A stretch of DNA of 64,000 nucleotides. Origin: Variovorax sp. PBL-E5. Its GTDB lineage: Bacteria; Pseudomonadota; Gammaproteobacteria; Burkholderiales; Burkholderiaceae_C. The position numbers were made by a program, and so were the translations under genes. Positions within the stretch are counted from its first letter, which is position 1. Each line of letters starts with the position of its first letter. Shown one piece after another: positions 1 through 16,345 of the stretch. The notes below the pieces were generated by a model, which saw only the letters and a list, made by a program, of their open reading frames with translations, did not search any database and had not been told where the DNA came from. The DNA is taken from positions 4,761,001-4,825,000 of the forward strand of contig NZ_LR594671.1 of NCBI RefSeq assembly GCF_901827185.1. The letters are read 5' to 3'.

Positions 1-452
1 GCCGTGAGCATGACCAGCACGACCGGCAAGGCGAGCGCGGAATGCGCGAGCACGAGGCCCGTGATCGAATCGAGCAGGCCGAGCTTGGCGTAGATGTAGA
101 AGCTGCCGATCGCCAGCAGAATGACCGGAAAGATCATTGGCGTGAGCAGCAACCCGAACACCAGTTCACGCCAGCGCGAGCGCCAGTGGATCAGGCCGTA
201 GGCCGCAGCGATGCCGAGCGCCAGCGACACGGCGGTATTGGCGACGGCCACGCGCACCGACACCCACAGCGCATCGCGCCAGGCCGGCGATTGCGCGACT
301 TCGGCATGCCAGCGCAGCGAAAGGCCCTGCGGCGGAAACTGGAGGTAGTCGCCGGCCGAGAAGGACATCGGCACGATGATCAGGCTCGGCGCAACCAGAA
401 AGCACAGCACCAGCACCGTCAGCACCCACAGCGAAGGACGCGATGCACTCAT
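1..452 (-). CDS. ABC transporter permease, PotC-like (3' end outside window)
   Basis: Inner-membrane subunit of a binding-protein-dependent importer of the spermidine/putrescine/iron class. About 150 N-terminal residues are visible, read from an ATG at 452. They begin MSASRPSLW, followed at once by a long hydrophobic segment (first membrane span) and two or three further hydrophobic stretches. The C-terminus with the EAA loop that docks the ATPase lies beyond the left edge. It is last in the visible run binding protein, ATPase, permease, permease, 61 bases after the preceding permease. Assignment to the PotC rather than PotB position rests on gene order and is inference. The substrate cannot be read from the sequence. 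Confidence 0.8.
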   Translation of the reverse strand, partial: MSASRPSLWVLTVLVLCFLVAPSLIIVPMSFSAGDYLQFPPQGLSLRWHAEVAQSPAWRDALWVSVRVAVANTAVSLALGIAAAYGLIHWRSRWRELVFGLLLTPMIFPVILLAIGSFYIYAKLGLLDSITGLVLAHSALALPVVLVMLT

Positions 453-513
453 CAGGCAACCTCCGCCCTACGGGCTGCGGTGCGAGCTTGCTCGGGACGG
501 CCCGGCGCGGCGC

Positions 514-1425
514 TCATTCGCTTTCCCCACCCAGGCGGCGCGGCACGAAGCGATGCGCCAACGCCATCAACGCCACCGTCATCACCAAGAGCACCACGCC
601 GAGCGCGGCCGCGGCGCCCCAGTTGAAGAACATCTGCACATCCTTGGCCGCCTGGATGGCCATCATCACGACCTTGCCGCCGCCGAGGATTTCGGGCACC
701 ACGTAGAAGCCCAGGCAGAGCACGAAGGTCACGAGGCAGCCGGCCATGATGCCCGGCAGCGACAGCGGCAGGAATACCGTAGCAAAGGCACGCAGCGGCG
801 TGGCGCCGAGGCTCGCAGCCGCGCGGACGACTGCCGGATCGACCTTGCGCATCGCACCGTAGATCGGAAGGATCATGTAGGGCAGCATGATCTGCACCGT
901 GCCCACAAGCACGCCGATCTCGTTGAGTGTGAGTGCCAGCGGCTCGGACCACCAGCCCAGCGCCATGCCGGCCTGGTTCACGAGTCCATTGCGCTGCAGG
1001 ATCACCATCCACGCGTAGGTGCGGACCAGGACCGATGTCCAGAGCGGCACCAGCACGGCGATCATCAGGAGATTGGCGATTCGTTCGCGCAACCGGCTGA
1101 AGAGGTAGGCGACCGGTACCGCAAGGACGGCGCAGATCGCGGTCGTGGCGAGCGAGACGCGAAAGGTGGTCGCGAACACCCGCGCATAGGCCTGGCCGTC
1201 GAGCAGCCGCAGATAGTTCTGCAAGGTCGGCGATCCGGCCTCGTCGAGGAATGAGAGCACCACCAGCATGCAGACCGGCACCAGTGCGACGAGTCCGATC
1301 AGCGCCAGCGCAGGCGCGATCAGTCCGAACATGGCCAGCCCTTCCCTGCGCGCGTCCTGGCGCAGCGCCGCTTCGAGCGGACGCCTGCCGACGATCGACC
1401 GCGTCGCGAGCACACCCTGGTTCAT
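514..1425 (-). CDS. ABC transporter permease, PotB-like
   Basis: 303-residue inner-membrane permease. The chosen ATG at 1425 (MNQGVLATRS) is preceded by an AAGG-type ribosome-binding sequence; an upstream in-frame start would run into the ATPase gene. Several membrane spans are evident (for example LALIGLVALVPVCMLVVLSF). Near the C-terminus the cytoplasmic EAA-type motif AAASLGATPLRAFATVFLPL contacts the ATPase. It lies 28 bases downstream of the ATPase gene, so the genes form one transcription unit. The family includes importers of polyamines, iron(III) and other small organic substrates. Family membership is secure; the substrate is unknown. Confidence 0.88.
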   Translation of the reverse strand: MNQGVLATRSIVGRRPLEAALRQDARREGLAMFGLIAPALALIGLVALVPVCMLVVLSFLDEAGSPTLQNYLRLLDGQAYARVFATTFRVSLATTAICAVLAVPVAYLFSRLRERIANLLMIAVLVPLWTSVLVRTYAWMVILQRNGLVNQAGMALGWWSEPLALTLNEIGVLVGTVQIMLPYMILPIYGAMRKVDPAVVRAAASLGATPLRAFATVFLPLSLPGIMAGCLVTFVLCLGFYVVPEILGGGKVVMMAIQAAKDVQMFFNWGAAAALGVVLLVMTVALMALAHRFVPRRLGGESE

Positions 1426-1453
1426 TGGAGTACCTTCGGAACGGCCGAGCGGC

Positions 1454-2581
1454 TCATGGGCCGGGCACCACAATGGTGTCGTTGCGATGCAGGGTCAGCG
1501 TCACCGCTTCTCCGCGTGCGGGCAATGGTTGCTGCGAGCCGGCGCCGAGCAACCGGCGCAAACGAAGTTGCCGCCCTTCGCCGATGTCCACGTGCAGCAG
1601 CGCGCTTTCGCCTTCGTAGATCCGGCTGGCGACCAGACCATGGAACACGTTGAGCGCCGGATCGCTCGCGCACGAAGAAGTACCGAGCGCGAGCCGCTCG
1701 GGTCGCACCACCAGCACATGAGGACCGTCCTGCAGCCGTTCGCGCAGGCGGAGCTCGGTATCGCCGAAAAGCGCACGGCCGGCCGCCACGTGAATCGGCA
1801 GCAGGACGGACTCGCCGATGAAATCGGCGACGAATGCATCCGCCGGCCGTTCGTAGAGTTCGTCGGGCGTGCCGATCTGCACCAGCCGCCCCGCGCGCAT
1901 CACAGCGACGCGATCGGACATCGTGAGCGCCTCGCGCTGGTCGTGTGTCACGCAGATGGTCGTCATCCGCAGCGTCTCGTGAAGGCGCCGCAGTTCGATC
2001 TGCATCTGCTCGCGCAGCTTCTTGTCGAGCGCGGACAAGGGCTCGTCCATGAGCAGCAGGCGCGGCCGGAACACGGTCGCGCGGGCCAGGGCAACGCGTT
2101 GCTTCTGCCCGCCCGACAGCGCGTCGATGCGCCGCCGATCGAAGCCTTCGAGCTGGACCAGCGACAAGGCCTCGGCCACCATGCGCGCGGATTCCGCGGC
2201 ACCGACCTTGCGCAGCCTGAGCGGATAGGCGATGTTCTGCGCCACGTCCATGTGCGGGAACAGCGCGTAGTTCTGGAACATCATGCCGATGCCGCGCTCG
2301 TGCGGCGGCAGCCGGACCATCTCCTGGTCGCCAAGCCTGACCGAGCCGGCTTCGGGCCGCACGAAGCCCGCAATGGTCATCAGCAGCGTGGTCTTGCCCG
2401 AACCGGAAGGACCGAGCAGCGTCAGGAACTCGCCGGGCTTCACCCGCAGCGAGACGTCGTCGAGTGCAACGAAGTCGCCGTAACGCTTGCCGATCACCGA
2501 CAGGTCGAGTCCGAGCGGCTGCGCCTGCCCGGCTGCCAGCCCACCGGGCTGTGGCGCTGCGGCAGCGCCGCCGAAGCTCAT
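1454..2581 (-). CDS. ABC transporter ATP-binding protein, PotA-like
   Basis: Cytoplasmic ATPase of the importer, 375 residues from the ATG at 2581 (MSFGGAAAA). A GTG at 2599 that overlaps the TGA of the binding-protein gene (GTGA) is an alternative start adding six residues. Walker A is GPSGSGKT, the ABC signature LSGGQKQRVALARA, Walker B LLLMDEPLSALD, and the switch histidine lies in CVTHDQREAL. The C-terminal ~110 residues after the nucleotide-binding domain match the TOBE region of PotA/FbpC/UgpC-type ATPases. Tight spacing on both sides indicates co-expression with the binding protein and permeases. Confidence 0.92.
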   Translation of the reverse strand: MSFGGAAAAPQPGGLAAGQAQPLGLDLSVIGKRYGDFVALDDVSLRVKPGEFLTLLGPSGSGKTTLLMTIAGFVRPEAGSVRLGDQEMVRLPPHERGIGMMFQNYALFPHMDVAQNIAYPLRLRKVGAAESARMVAEALSLVQLEGFDRRRIDALSGGQKQRVALARATVFRPRLLLMDEPLSALDKKLREQMQIELRRLHETLRMTTICVTHDQREALTMSDRVAVMRAGRLVQIGTPDELYERPADAFVADFIGESVLLPIHVAAGRALFGDTELRLRERLQDGPHVLVVRPERLALGTSSCASDPALNVFHGLVASRIYEGESALLHVDIGEGRQLRLRRLLGAGSQQPLPARGEAVTLTLHRNDTIVVPGP

Positions 2582-2595
2582 CGCACGGATCGCAT

Positions 2596-3657
2596 TCACT
2601 TGCTGATCATTTCCTGATAGAGCTTCTCGGCCCGCGCCTGGTTTTCGCGCCACCAGACCGGATCGAGGCGCAGTTGCCGCGACAGGTTGGCCGGCGCGGA
2701 GGGCAGCGTCTGGGCCAGTTCGGCCGAGATGAGTTTGCCGTCGTAGGCCTTGCTGTTGACCGCGCCGTATGGCATGGCATTGGAGAAGGCGGCCTGGTAT
2801 TCGGGCTTGGCGATCTCGGCCAGGAATTGCATCGCGAGTTCGCGGTTCGCTGCGCCCTTGGGCACGACATAGACATCGGCATCGAGCATGGCCTGGTTGT
2901 AAGTCCATGCGATCGGCAGGCCGGCCTTGGCGAGTGCCGCGATCTGCCCGCTCCATGCGGAGGCCATGTCGACCGTGCCGTCCTTGAGCAGTTGCGTCTG
3001 CTGCGCGCCGGAAGCCCAGAAGGCCGCGATGTTCGGCTTGAGCGCGGCCACCTTGTCGACCGCGTGCTTGAGGCCGGCGTCGGTCGAGAGTTCGGTGTAG
3101 ACCTTGTCCATCGGTACGCCGTCGGCCATCAGGGCCGGTTCGAGGTGGCCCAGCGCCTGGTTGCGATAGGCGCGCGCGCCCGGGAAGCGCTTGACGTCCC
3201 AGAAGTCGGCCCAGGTCTGCGGTGCCGACGCGCCGTACTTCTTGCTGTTCCAGGTGATGGCCGTCGAATAGAGATCGCCGCCGACCCATTGCTTCTCGGC
3301 ATAGCCCTTGACGAAGCTCGAAGTGTCGATGGCCTTGTAGTCGAGCGCTTCGAGAATGTCCTCGGCGCTGGCGCGCGCCGCACCGCCGGCTCCGATGCTC
3401 ACCACGTCCCAGGTGGATGCGCCCGAGCGCACGCGCAGCCGAAGGTCGGCGAGGCCGTTGTAGGTTTCCTCGACGAGATGCACGCCGAGCCTGGCGGCAG
3501 CGGGTTGCCACACCTGCTTGCTCTGGCCTGCCTGGTAGGCACCTCCCCAGGAGACGACGGTCAGCTTTTTCTGCTGGGCGAAGGCCCTGCCCGATATCAG
3601 CGGCGTGGCGGCGCAGGCTGCGGCGACGAGGAAGCCGCGCCGATCGAAGTGGCTCAT
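2596..3657 (-). CDS. Periplasmic extracellular solute-binding protein, PotD-like
   Basis: 353-residue periplasmic receptor of the ABC importer. The N-terminus has a twin-arginine-like signal (DRRGFLVAAA, cleavage probably after GRAFA near residue 27), so export in folded form is plausible. The mature protein begins QQKKLTVVSWGGAYQAGQ, a start typical of spermidine/putrescine and iron-type binding proteins. It is the first gene of the transporter set, 62 bases after the dioxygenase gene. The ligand is not identifiable by eye. Candidates are a polyamine or a related amine, suggested only by the acetylpolyamine-amidohydrolase-like gene nearby. Confidence 0.88.
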   Translation of the reverse strand: MSHFDRRGFLVAAACAATPLISGRAFAQQKKLTVVSWGGAYQAGQSKQVWQPAAARLGVHLVEETYNGLADLRLRVRSGASTWDVVSIGAGGAARASAEDILEALDYKAIDTSSFVKGYAEKQWVGGDLYSTAITWNSKKYGASAPQTWADFWDVKRFPGARAYRNQALGHLEPALMADGVPMDKVYTELSTDAGLKHAVDKVAALKPNIAAFWASGAQQTQLLKDGTVDMASAWSGQIAALAKAGLPIAWTYNQAMLDADVYVVPKGAANRELAMQFLAEIAKPEYQAAFSNAMPYGAVNSKAYDGKLISAELAQTLPSAPANLSRQLRLDPVWWRENQARAEKLYQEMISK

Positions 3658-3719
3658 GGAAGACTCCTTGGGGTTTGGAAAACGCGAAGGCGAAGGCTCG
3701 AAAAGGTGGCGAAGCGCAG

Positions 3720-4595
3720 TCAGCCGGTCACGGCGGAAACCGGCGCGGCCGCGGAGACTGCGTCGCGCCGCAGCGGCACGCCGGCGATGGTGATGCGATG
3801 CATCAGCCGCCGTTCACCCTGGTAGTCGTTGAGCGCGTAGTGCCAGGTCGCCCGGTTGTCCCAGAAGGCAATGGCGCCATCGGTCCAGTGGAACCGGTAC
3901 TGGAACTCGGGCCGCGCCGCATGTTGATAGAGATGGTCGAGCAAGGCGTTGGATTCGGCGATGCTCCAGCCGTCGATCTTCACGGTGAAATCGGGATTGA
4001 CGTAGAGCAGCTTGCGGCCGCTGATCGGATGCGCCACCACCACGGGGTGGACCGCGTCCTGCGTGGCCGCACCCATGTTCTGCAACCGGCCCTGCAGATC
4101 GCCCCAGTCGCGCGTGCGGCCGGCGCCGAAGACATGCTTGCTCGAGTGCAGCGCATCGAGGCCTTCGAGCGTCTTCTTGAGTCCGTCGGACAACGCGTCG
4201 TAGGCCGCATACATGCTCGCGAAGATCGTGTCGCCGCCGACGCGCGGCACTTCGCGTGCATAGAGGATGGAACCGAGCGCCGGCGCCGTGTCGTAGCTGT
4301 GGTCGGTGTGCCAGCCGCCGCCGATGTTGGACTTCTGATCCGGCTCCTTGCGGACCTCCGCAATCATCGGATGGCCGGGGACGGGCGTGAAGAACCGGTT
4401 GATGTCGATCGACCCGATCTGCTGTGCGAAAGCCACGTGCTGCTCGGGCGTCAGCGTCTGGTCCCTGAAGAACAGGACACCGGTCGCGCCCAGCGCCTGG
4501 ATCAGGGCGTCGCGTTGCGACTGCACGAGAGGCTGGCGCAGGTCGATGTCGACCACGTCGGTTCCGACAAGGGGTGAAGCGGGTAGAAGTTGCAT
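3720..4595 (-). CDS. TauD/TfdA-family Fe(II)/2-oxoglutarate dioxygenase
   Basis: 291 residues from the ATG at 4595 (MQLLPASPLV), the usual family N-terminus. An upstream in-frame ATG would place the start across a palindrome. The iron-binding HxD is His96 and Asp98 (WHTDHSY). The distal histidine is His252 (RATWHYALNDY), and the 2-oxoglutarate-binding arginine lies just after it in ERRLMHR. Such enzymes hydroxylate taurine, phenoxyacetates, sulfates or quaternary amines, releasing CO2 and succinate. Its place between a deacetylase and a transporter suggests that it acts on the imported compound. The substrate is not predictable from these motifs. Confidence 0.88.
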   Translation of the reverse strand: MQLLPASPLVGTDVVDIDLRQPLVQSQRDALIQALGATGVLFFRDQTLTPEQHVAFAQQIGSIDINRFFTPVPGHPMIAEVRKEPDQKSNIGGGWHTDHSYDTAPALGSILYAREVPRVGGDTIFASMYAAYDALSDGLKKTLEGLDALHSSKHVFGAGRTRDWGDLQGRLQNMGAATQDAVHPVVVAHPISGRKLLYVNPDFTVKIDGWSIAESNALLDHLYQHAARPEFQYRFHWTDGAIAFWDNRATWHYALNDYQGERRLMHRITIAGVPLRRDAVSAAAPVSAVTG

Positions 4596-4604
4596 GGCTT
4601 GATA

Positions 4605-4619
4605 TATTGCATTGCAATA
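4605..4619 (-). promoter_or_regulatory. 15-bp palindrome in the dioxygenase leader, candidate operator
   Basis: A perfect inverted repeat with 7-base arms (TATTGCA / TGCAATA) around one central base lies 10 bases before the dioxygenase start. It sits in an AT-rich patch within otherwise GC-rich DNA. Position and symmetry suit a repressor site that could control the dioxygenase and the transporter genes downstream. No regulator gene lies beside it, so the cognate protein is unknown. Confidence 0.5.
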
Positions 4620-4669
4620 CAAAGTATTGAACTTCAACCAATGCTACCGTTTTATTGCAGGAAGTCAAC

Positions 4670-4708
4670 TGGGCCGGGCGGCCCAGGCCTGCCTCGCTGC
4701 CGAGGCAG
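4670..4708 (-). terminator. Two adjacent hairpins downstream of the deacetylase gene
   Basis: Two perfect short inverted repeats stand side by side: CTGCCTCG/CGAGGCAG (4689-4708, 4-base loop) and TGGGCC/GGCCCA (4670-4685, 4-base loop). They lie 51-89 bases after the stop of the minus-strand deacetylase gene. This position suits transcription termination between the uvrA-deacetylase unit and the dioxygenase unit. No strong T-tract follows on either strand, so intrinsic termination is uncertain. Confidence 0.4.
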
Positions 4709-4758
4709 CAAGGGATCGGTTGTTTCGATGATGCGCACGCCCTTCGGCGCCGACCGGC

Positions 4759-5804
4759 TCAGCCCGCGTGCTGCATGAACCCGTCCAGCACATTGACCGC
4801 ATTGGTGCCGACCTCGGCCACCGCATAGCCGCCCTCGAACACGAAGACGGTAGGCAGCCCGGCGCGCGCGAGGTCTTCGCCGATGTGCAGGTAGTCCGGC
4901 GTCGCGAGTGTGAAGCCGGCGATCGGGTCGCCTTCGAAGGTATCGAGCCCGAGCGACACCACCAGCGCGCCGGGCCGGAAATCCGCGATGCCGCGCAGCG
5001 CGCTCGCGAGCGCCTCGCGCCATGCAGCGAAGCCCGTGCCGCGCGCCAGCGGCAGGTTGCGGTTGAAGCCTGCACCCGCACCGGCGCCGCGCTCGTCGGC
5101 ATAGCCGAGGTAGTACGGGTACTCGGTGTGCGGATCGCCGTGCAGGCTGGTGAACTGCACGTCGGCGCGCTCGTAGAAGATGGCCTGCGTGCCGTTGCCG
5201 TGGTGGTAGTCGATGTCGAGCACCGCGACGCGTTCGACGCCGGCATCGCGCAGCGCCTGGGCCGCAATGGCCGCGTTGTTGAGGAAGCAGTAGCCGCCGA
5301 AGAAGTCGACGCCTGCGTGATGGCCCGGCGGCCGCGTGAGCGCGAAGGCCGCGCGTTCGCCCGCGAGCACGTGCCGCACGGCGGTCAGCGCGCAATCGGC
5401 GCCGGCGCGTGCCGCGGTCCACGTGCCCGCAGTCAGCGGCGATCCCGCGTCGTACGAGAACAGGCCGAGCCGCGCCGCAAAGCTTGCGGGCAGCACGTCC
5501 GAACGGAAAGTGCGGATCGGCCAGTACGAGGGCAGCGCATCGCGCCCGGCATTCGCCGGATCCAGCGCGACCCATTCGTCCCAGGCCTTCGCCAGGAAAT
5601 CGATATAGCGCGGCGCATGCACGCGCGCGATGGCCGCATCGTCGAACGCGGCCGGCGCATCGATCGGTCCGAGCCCGCGCGCCTTGAGTTCGCGCAGCAC
5701 ATGATCGACCCGCGCCGGGATCTCGAAGCACGGCATCAGCTCGCCACGGAACATCTCCACCTTGCCGTGGTGCAGCGCGTGCCGGTCGTTGTAGATGCTG
5801 CGCA

Positions 5805-5805
<1 letters not shown>
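4759..5805 (-). CDS. Histone-deacetylase-family protein, acetylpolyamine amidohydrolase-like
   Basis: 348 residues; zinc-dependent amide hydrolase of the arginase/deacetylase fold. The N-terminus MRSIYNDRHALHHGK is typical of bacterial acetylpolyamine amidohydrolases. The catalytic histidine pair is in RPPGHHAGVDFFGGYCF. The zinc ligands are the Asp and His of DIDYHHGNGTQAIF and the Asp of LGLDTFEGDP. Family length (about 340) matches. The ATG at 5805 overlaps the uvrA stop by one base (TGATG), so it is translationally coupled to uvrA. Likely role: cytoplasmic removal of acetyl groups from acetylated polyamines or similar amines. Chemistry is certain, substrate inferred. Confidence 0.88.
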
Positions 5806-11711
<5,906 letters not shown>

Positions 11712-11869
11712 GAATGCCTTGGGGATGGGGCAGACATTCTAGGAAGGCCGGGCGACACATTCGTGCACGACATCACATGGGGGGTCGGGACGCAGGGGTT
11801 TCCACCGATGGCAACACGTATCGCGGCAGACACAAATAGACGCGTTTGCTGTCACATCCCGGAATTCAA
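11712..11869. promoter_or_regulatory. Divergent intergenic region uvrA / binding protein
   Basis: 158 bases separate the divergent starts of uvrA and the LivK-type binding protein, so both promoters must lie here. The half nearest the binding-protein gene is more AT-rich. No unambiguous -35/-10 pair, SOS box or palindrome was found by eye. Confidence 0.4.
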
Positions 11870-12994
11870 ATGAAAAAACATACCCGAACATGGGGGATCC
11901 GCGCCTGCGCGGCCCTCCTGCTGGCCCTCGCCACCCTGAGCACATCAGCCCAGATCCTCATCGGCCAGACGGCCGGCATGACCGGCCCCACCGCCGCTCC
12001 CTTGAACGAAGCCAACAGCGGCGCCCAGCTGGTCATCGACGCGGCGAACGCCAAGGGCGGCATCAACGGCGAAAAGATCGAGATGGTCCGCATCGACGAT
12101 GCCTTCGACGCCCGGCGCGCCGGCGAGAACGCGCGCGTGCTGATCGAGGACAAGAAGGTGGTCGCGCTGTTCCTGAGCCGCGGCACGCCGAACACCCAGG
12201 CCATGATCCCCTGGCTCGACAAGTATGGCGTGGCGCTGATCGGGCCATCGACCGGCGCCATGGTGCTGTACAAGCCGCTGCAGAAACACGTGTTCAACGT
12301 GCGCGCGACCTACCAGAGCGAAGCCGAGAAAGCGGTCCAGCACCTGGTCACCATCGGCCTGACGCGGATCGTCGTGGTGCACGCGGCCGACTCCTTCGGC
12401 AAGGATGCGCTCGCGGGCGCCATGACGGGCTTCGACAAGGCCAGGCAGAAGCCGGCCGCGGTCGTGGCGGCGGACCGCGAGAAACCCGACTACGCGAGCA
12501 TCGTGCCGAAGATCACCGGCGCCGACGCCCAGGCGGTGTTGTGGTTCGGCGCCAGCCAGGTGGTGGCCGACGGCGTCAAGGCCTTGCGCGCCGCGGGCTC
12601 GGCGGCGCAGGTCGTCACGCTGTCCAACAATGCCTCGTCGGGTTTCATCAAGCAGCTGGGCGATGCGAGCAGCGGCGTGATCGTGACCCAGGTGTTCCCC
12701 AACGAGCACCTGATCGGCCAGCCGATGGTCCACGAAGCCCTCGCGCTCGCGCAGGCCAAGGGCCAGACCGAGCTGTCACCGGCCGTGCTCGAGGGCTTCG
12801 CCGCGGCCAAGGTGCTGGTCGAAGCGCTGCGCCGTGCCGGCCCGAAGCCGACACGCGCCAAGGTGCTCGCTGCGCTCGAGACCATGCACGACTACGACCT
12901 CGGCGGACTGGAGGTGCACTATTCGCCCCAGAGCCACGCCGGCATCGATTTCGCCGACCTCTCCATCATCAGCCAAGGCAAATTCAAGAGATAG
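11870..12994 (+). CDS. Branched-chain amino-acid-type ABC substrate-binding protein (orphan)
   Basis: 374 residues of the LivK / Peripla_BP_6 family of periplasmic receptors. Signal peptide: MKKHTRTWG, then a hydrophobic stretch ending near STSA, with the mature chain starting at about QILIGQTAGMTG. The two lobes show the usual landmarks, FLSRGTPNTQAM in lobe 1 and DSFGKDALAG in lobe 2. The ATG at 11870 directly precedes the signal peptide. No permease or ATPase gene is adjacent, so it is an orphan receptor, a common pattern in Burkholderiales, and must share a transporter or signal otherwise. Ligand unknown. A repeat element starts immediately after its TAG stop. Confidence 0.9.
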   Translation: MKKHTRTWGIRACAALLLALATLSTSAQILIGQTAGMTGPTAAPLNEANSGAQLVIDAANAKGGINGEKIEMVRIDDAFDARRAGENARVLIEDKKVVALFLSRGTPNTQAMIPWLDKYGVALIGPSTGAMVLYKPLQKHVFNVRATYQSEAEKAVQHLVTIGLTRIVVVHAADSFGKDALAGAMTGFDKARQKPAAVVAADREKPDYASIVPKITGADAQAVLWFGASQVVADGVKALRAAGSAAQVVTLSNNASSGFIKQLGDASSGVIVTQVFPNEHLIGQPMVHEALALAQAKGQTELSPAVLEGFAAAKVLVEALRRAGPKPTRAKVLAALETMHDYDLGGLEVHYSPQSHAGIDFADLSIISQGKFKR

Positions 12995-13098
12995 GCTCGC
13001 CCCCAGTCTTCGCGCACTTCGTGTCGCTTCGCCAACCCCCTACCGGGGGCAACACCAGCGGCCCGGCGGAGCCGGCTCCGCGGTGTTTCTGGTACTAG
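12992..13098 (+). repeat. Stop-codon-abutting intergenic repeat, copy 1
   Basis: The element begins directly behind the TAG of the binding-protein gene with GCTCGCCCCCAG. It continues through CGCACTTCGTG, the hairpin CCCCC-TACC-GGGGG (13036-13049), CAACACC and the palindrome CGGAGCCGGCTCCG, ending near CTGG. Copies 2 (36039-36135) and 3 (51321-51458) are closely similar and also begin at a stop codon in the sense direction of the gene they follow. The hairpins could terminate transcription or protect the mRNA 3' end. There is no coding potential. Confidence 0.85.
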
Positions 13099-13111
13099 GG
13101 TCGACGCGAAG

Positions 13112-14806
<1,695 letters not shown>

Positions 14807-14954
14807 TGCGTCGTCTCCTCAGAAGTGTCGGCCCACGGAAAGGGACCGTGACGCATTCTTGAGGCGGCGACTGACCCGATCCTTTCGCCAAACTGAATCG
14901 GCGCTGACAACTTAGGGTGAAACCCGGAGGGTCTGTTTCAGCTGGCAGAAAAAC

Positions 14955-15599
14955 TCAGGTTTTGCTGCTGCGCAGCAGTGCCGGCCGCTGGTCGACGGCG
15001 GTCCATTGCGGACCTGCGAACCACGCGTCGTCCGCGAGCCGCGCGCGCAGCATGCCGAGGCCGTCGAAGCCCCAGAACAGGTCGCCGTCGACCTCGTACG
15101 CCGGCACGCCGAACACGCCTTGTGCGATGGCCGCGTCGGTGTTGGCGCGCAACTGGGCCTTGACCTCTTCGCCATTGGCATCGCGCACCTGCGGCAGCCT
15201 GGCTGCGAGCGCCGCGAGCCGGGCCGCATCGCCGGCCTCGGCGCCGCCGCGCCAGATCTCGCGAAAGATCGTCTCCGCGACCCAGCGGCTGATCGTCCCG
15301 TCCGGCGTCGTCGCCAGCGCGAGGCGCAGGTGCGGCAGCGGGTTGTAGGGATGCGAGGCCGGCATCTCGATCGGGATGCCGTGCGCATGGCCCAGCCACA
15401 GCACGTGGCGATAGGTCCAGGTCCGCTTCGCCGGAATCTCGGCCGGCCCGAGCTGGCCGTGGTGCTTGAGCAGCGCGCCGAGCAGCAGCGGCTTGTAGCT
15501 CACGCTGTAGCTCAGGCCCTCGAGCGCGTCCGGAAGATGCTCGAACGCGAGCAAGGCGTAAGGCGAGATGAAGTCGAGATGGAAGGTGATGTGCTTCAT
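14955..15599 (-). CDS. 2-hydroxychromene-2-carboxylate isomerase-like DsbA-fold protein
   Basis: 214 residues from the ATG at 15599 ([19 protein letters not shown]). That start overlaps the end of the preceding gene by four bases (ATGA); longer in-frame reading would consist of out-of-family sequence. The N-terminal DFISPYA with Ser12 is the hallmark of the glutathione-dependent kappa-type/DsbA-fold isomerases. The C-terminal [19 protein letters not shown] is the usual FGVP signature. Family members isomerise aromatic-degradation intermediates with glutathione. There is no naphthalene-type pathway here, so the true substrate is open. Confidence 0.85.
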   Translation of the reverse strand: MKHITFHLDFISPYALLAFEHLPDALEGLSYSVSYKPLLLGALLKHHGQLGPAEIPAKRTWTYRHVLWLGHAHGIPIEMPASHPYNPLPHLRLALATTPDGTISRWVAETIFREIWRGGAEAGDAARLAALAARLPQVRDANGEEVKAQLRANTDAAIAQGVFGVPAYEVDGDLFWGFDGLGMLRARLADDAWFAGPQWTAVDQRPALLRSSKT

Positions 15600-15856
15600 G
15601 GCGATGCGTCCTGATCGTCGAGTGTCAGCAGATCGGCCTCGGCGCGCAGCTCGATGGCGCGCCAGACCCTGCGCTTGGTCGCATCGTCCATGCGGCTCCA
15701 GCCGGCGATCTCGTCGATGGTGCGCAGGCAGCCGGTGCAAAAACCGCTGGGCCGGTGCATGCGGCAGATCGAGATGCACGGCGACGGCAGATCGTTCGGC
15801 AGCATCCGCGCGACGGCCGCGCGCGACGCGAGTTCGGGCGTGAGGCCGGTGCTCAC
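15596..15856 (-). CDS. DUF1289 domain protein
   Basis: 86 residues. The family core is visible: [19 protein letters not shown] followed by [13 protein letters not shown], with four cysteines spaced like a small metal- or cluster-binding site. Function is not established for the family. The start and stop overlap the neighbouring genes by four bases on both sides (ATGA), so it is translated within the same operon as the prolyl-tRNA-editing-like gene and the isomerase. Confidence 0.85.
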   Translation of the reverse strand: MSTGLTPELASRAAVARMLPNDLPSPCISICRMHRPSGFCTGCLRTIDEIAGWSRMDDATKRRVWRAIELRAEADLLTLDDQDASP

Positions 15857-16341
15857 ACCACGTCCGCGACCGGCGCGCCGGTCAGGCCTTCGAGATCGTG
15901 TGGGGAGAGCCGCACCACCGCATGCGGATGGCCGGCCGCGGCCCAGACATCCTCGAAGCGGAACAGCTCGCGGTCGATCAGCATGACCGGCGCCAGCGCA
16001 TGCGCGAAGGGCGAGACGCCGCCGATCGAAAAGCCGGTCGTGCGCTTGACGAATTCGGCATCGGCGCGGCCCAGCTTGCCGACCAGCGCCTCAACCTTCT
16101 TCTCGTCGACGCGCCGGTCGCCCGAAGTCACGACCAGCACCGCCACGTCGTCGGCCTTGCGGCGGAACACGATGCTCTTGGCGATCTGGCCGAGTTCGAT
16201 GCCGAGCGCATCGGCCGCCTGCTGTGCGGTGCGCGCGGCGTCGTCGAGCATCTGCGGCGCATGGGGATGGCCCTTGTCCTGCAGCAGGCGCGCGACGCGC
16301 TGCACGCCGTCGGGCAGCGAGGTCAATTCGGCACCGCACAT
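15853..16341 (-). CDS. YbaK/EbsC-family aminoacyl-tRNA deacylase
   Basis: 162 residues of the YbaK/ProX editing-domain family, which hydrolyses wrongly charged tRNA (Cys-tRNA-Pro or Ala-tRNA-Pro) in the cytoplasm. Conserved blocks are [20 protein letters not shown] (with the catalytic lysine), [11 protein letters not shown] and [15 protein letters not shown]. Length is normal for a free-standing editing protein. It begins four bases after the HMG-CoA lyase stop and overlaps the DUF1289 gene by four bases. It looks like an operon passenger without a role in leucine breakdown. Exact tRNA specificity is not readable. Confidence 0.88.
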   Translation of the reverse strand: MCGAELTSLPDGVQRVARLLQDKGHPHAPQMLDDAARTAQQAADALGIELGQIAKSIVFRRKADDVAVLVVTSGDRRVDEKKVEALVGKLGRADAEFVKRTTGFSIGGVSPFAHALAPVMLIDRELFRFEDVWAAAGHPHAVVRLSPHDLEGLTGAPVADVV

Positions 16342-16345
16342 CGTC

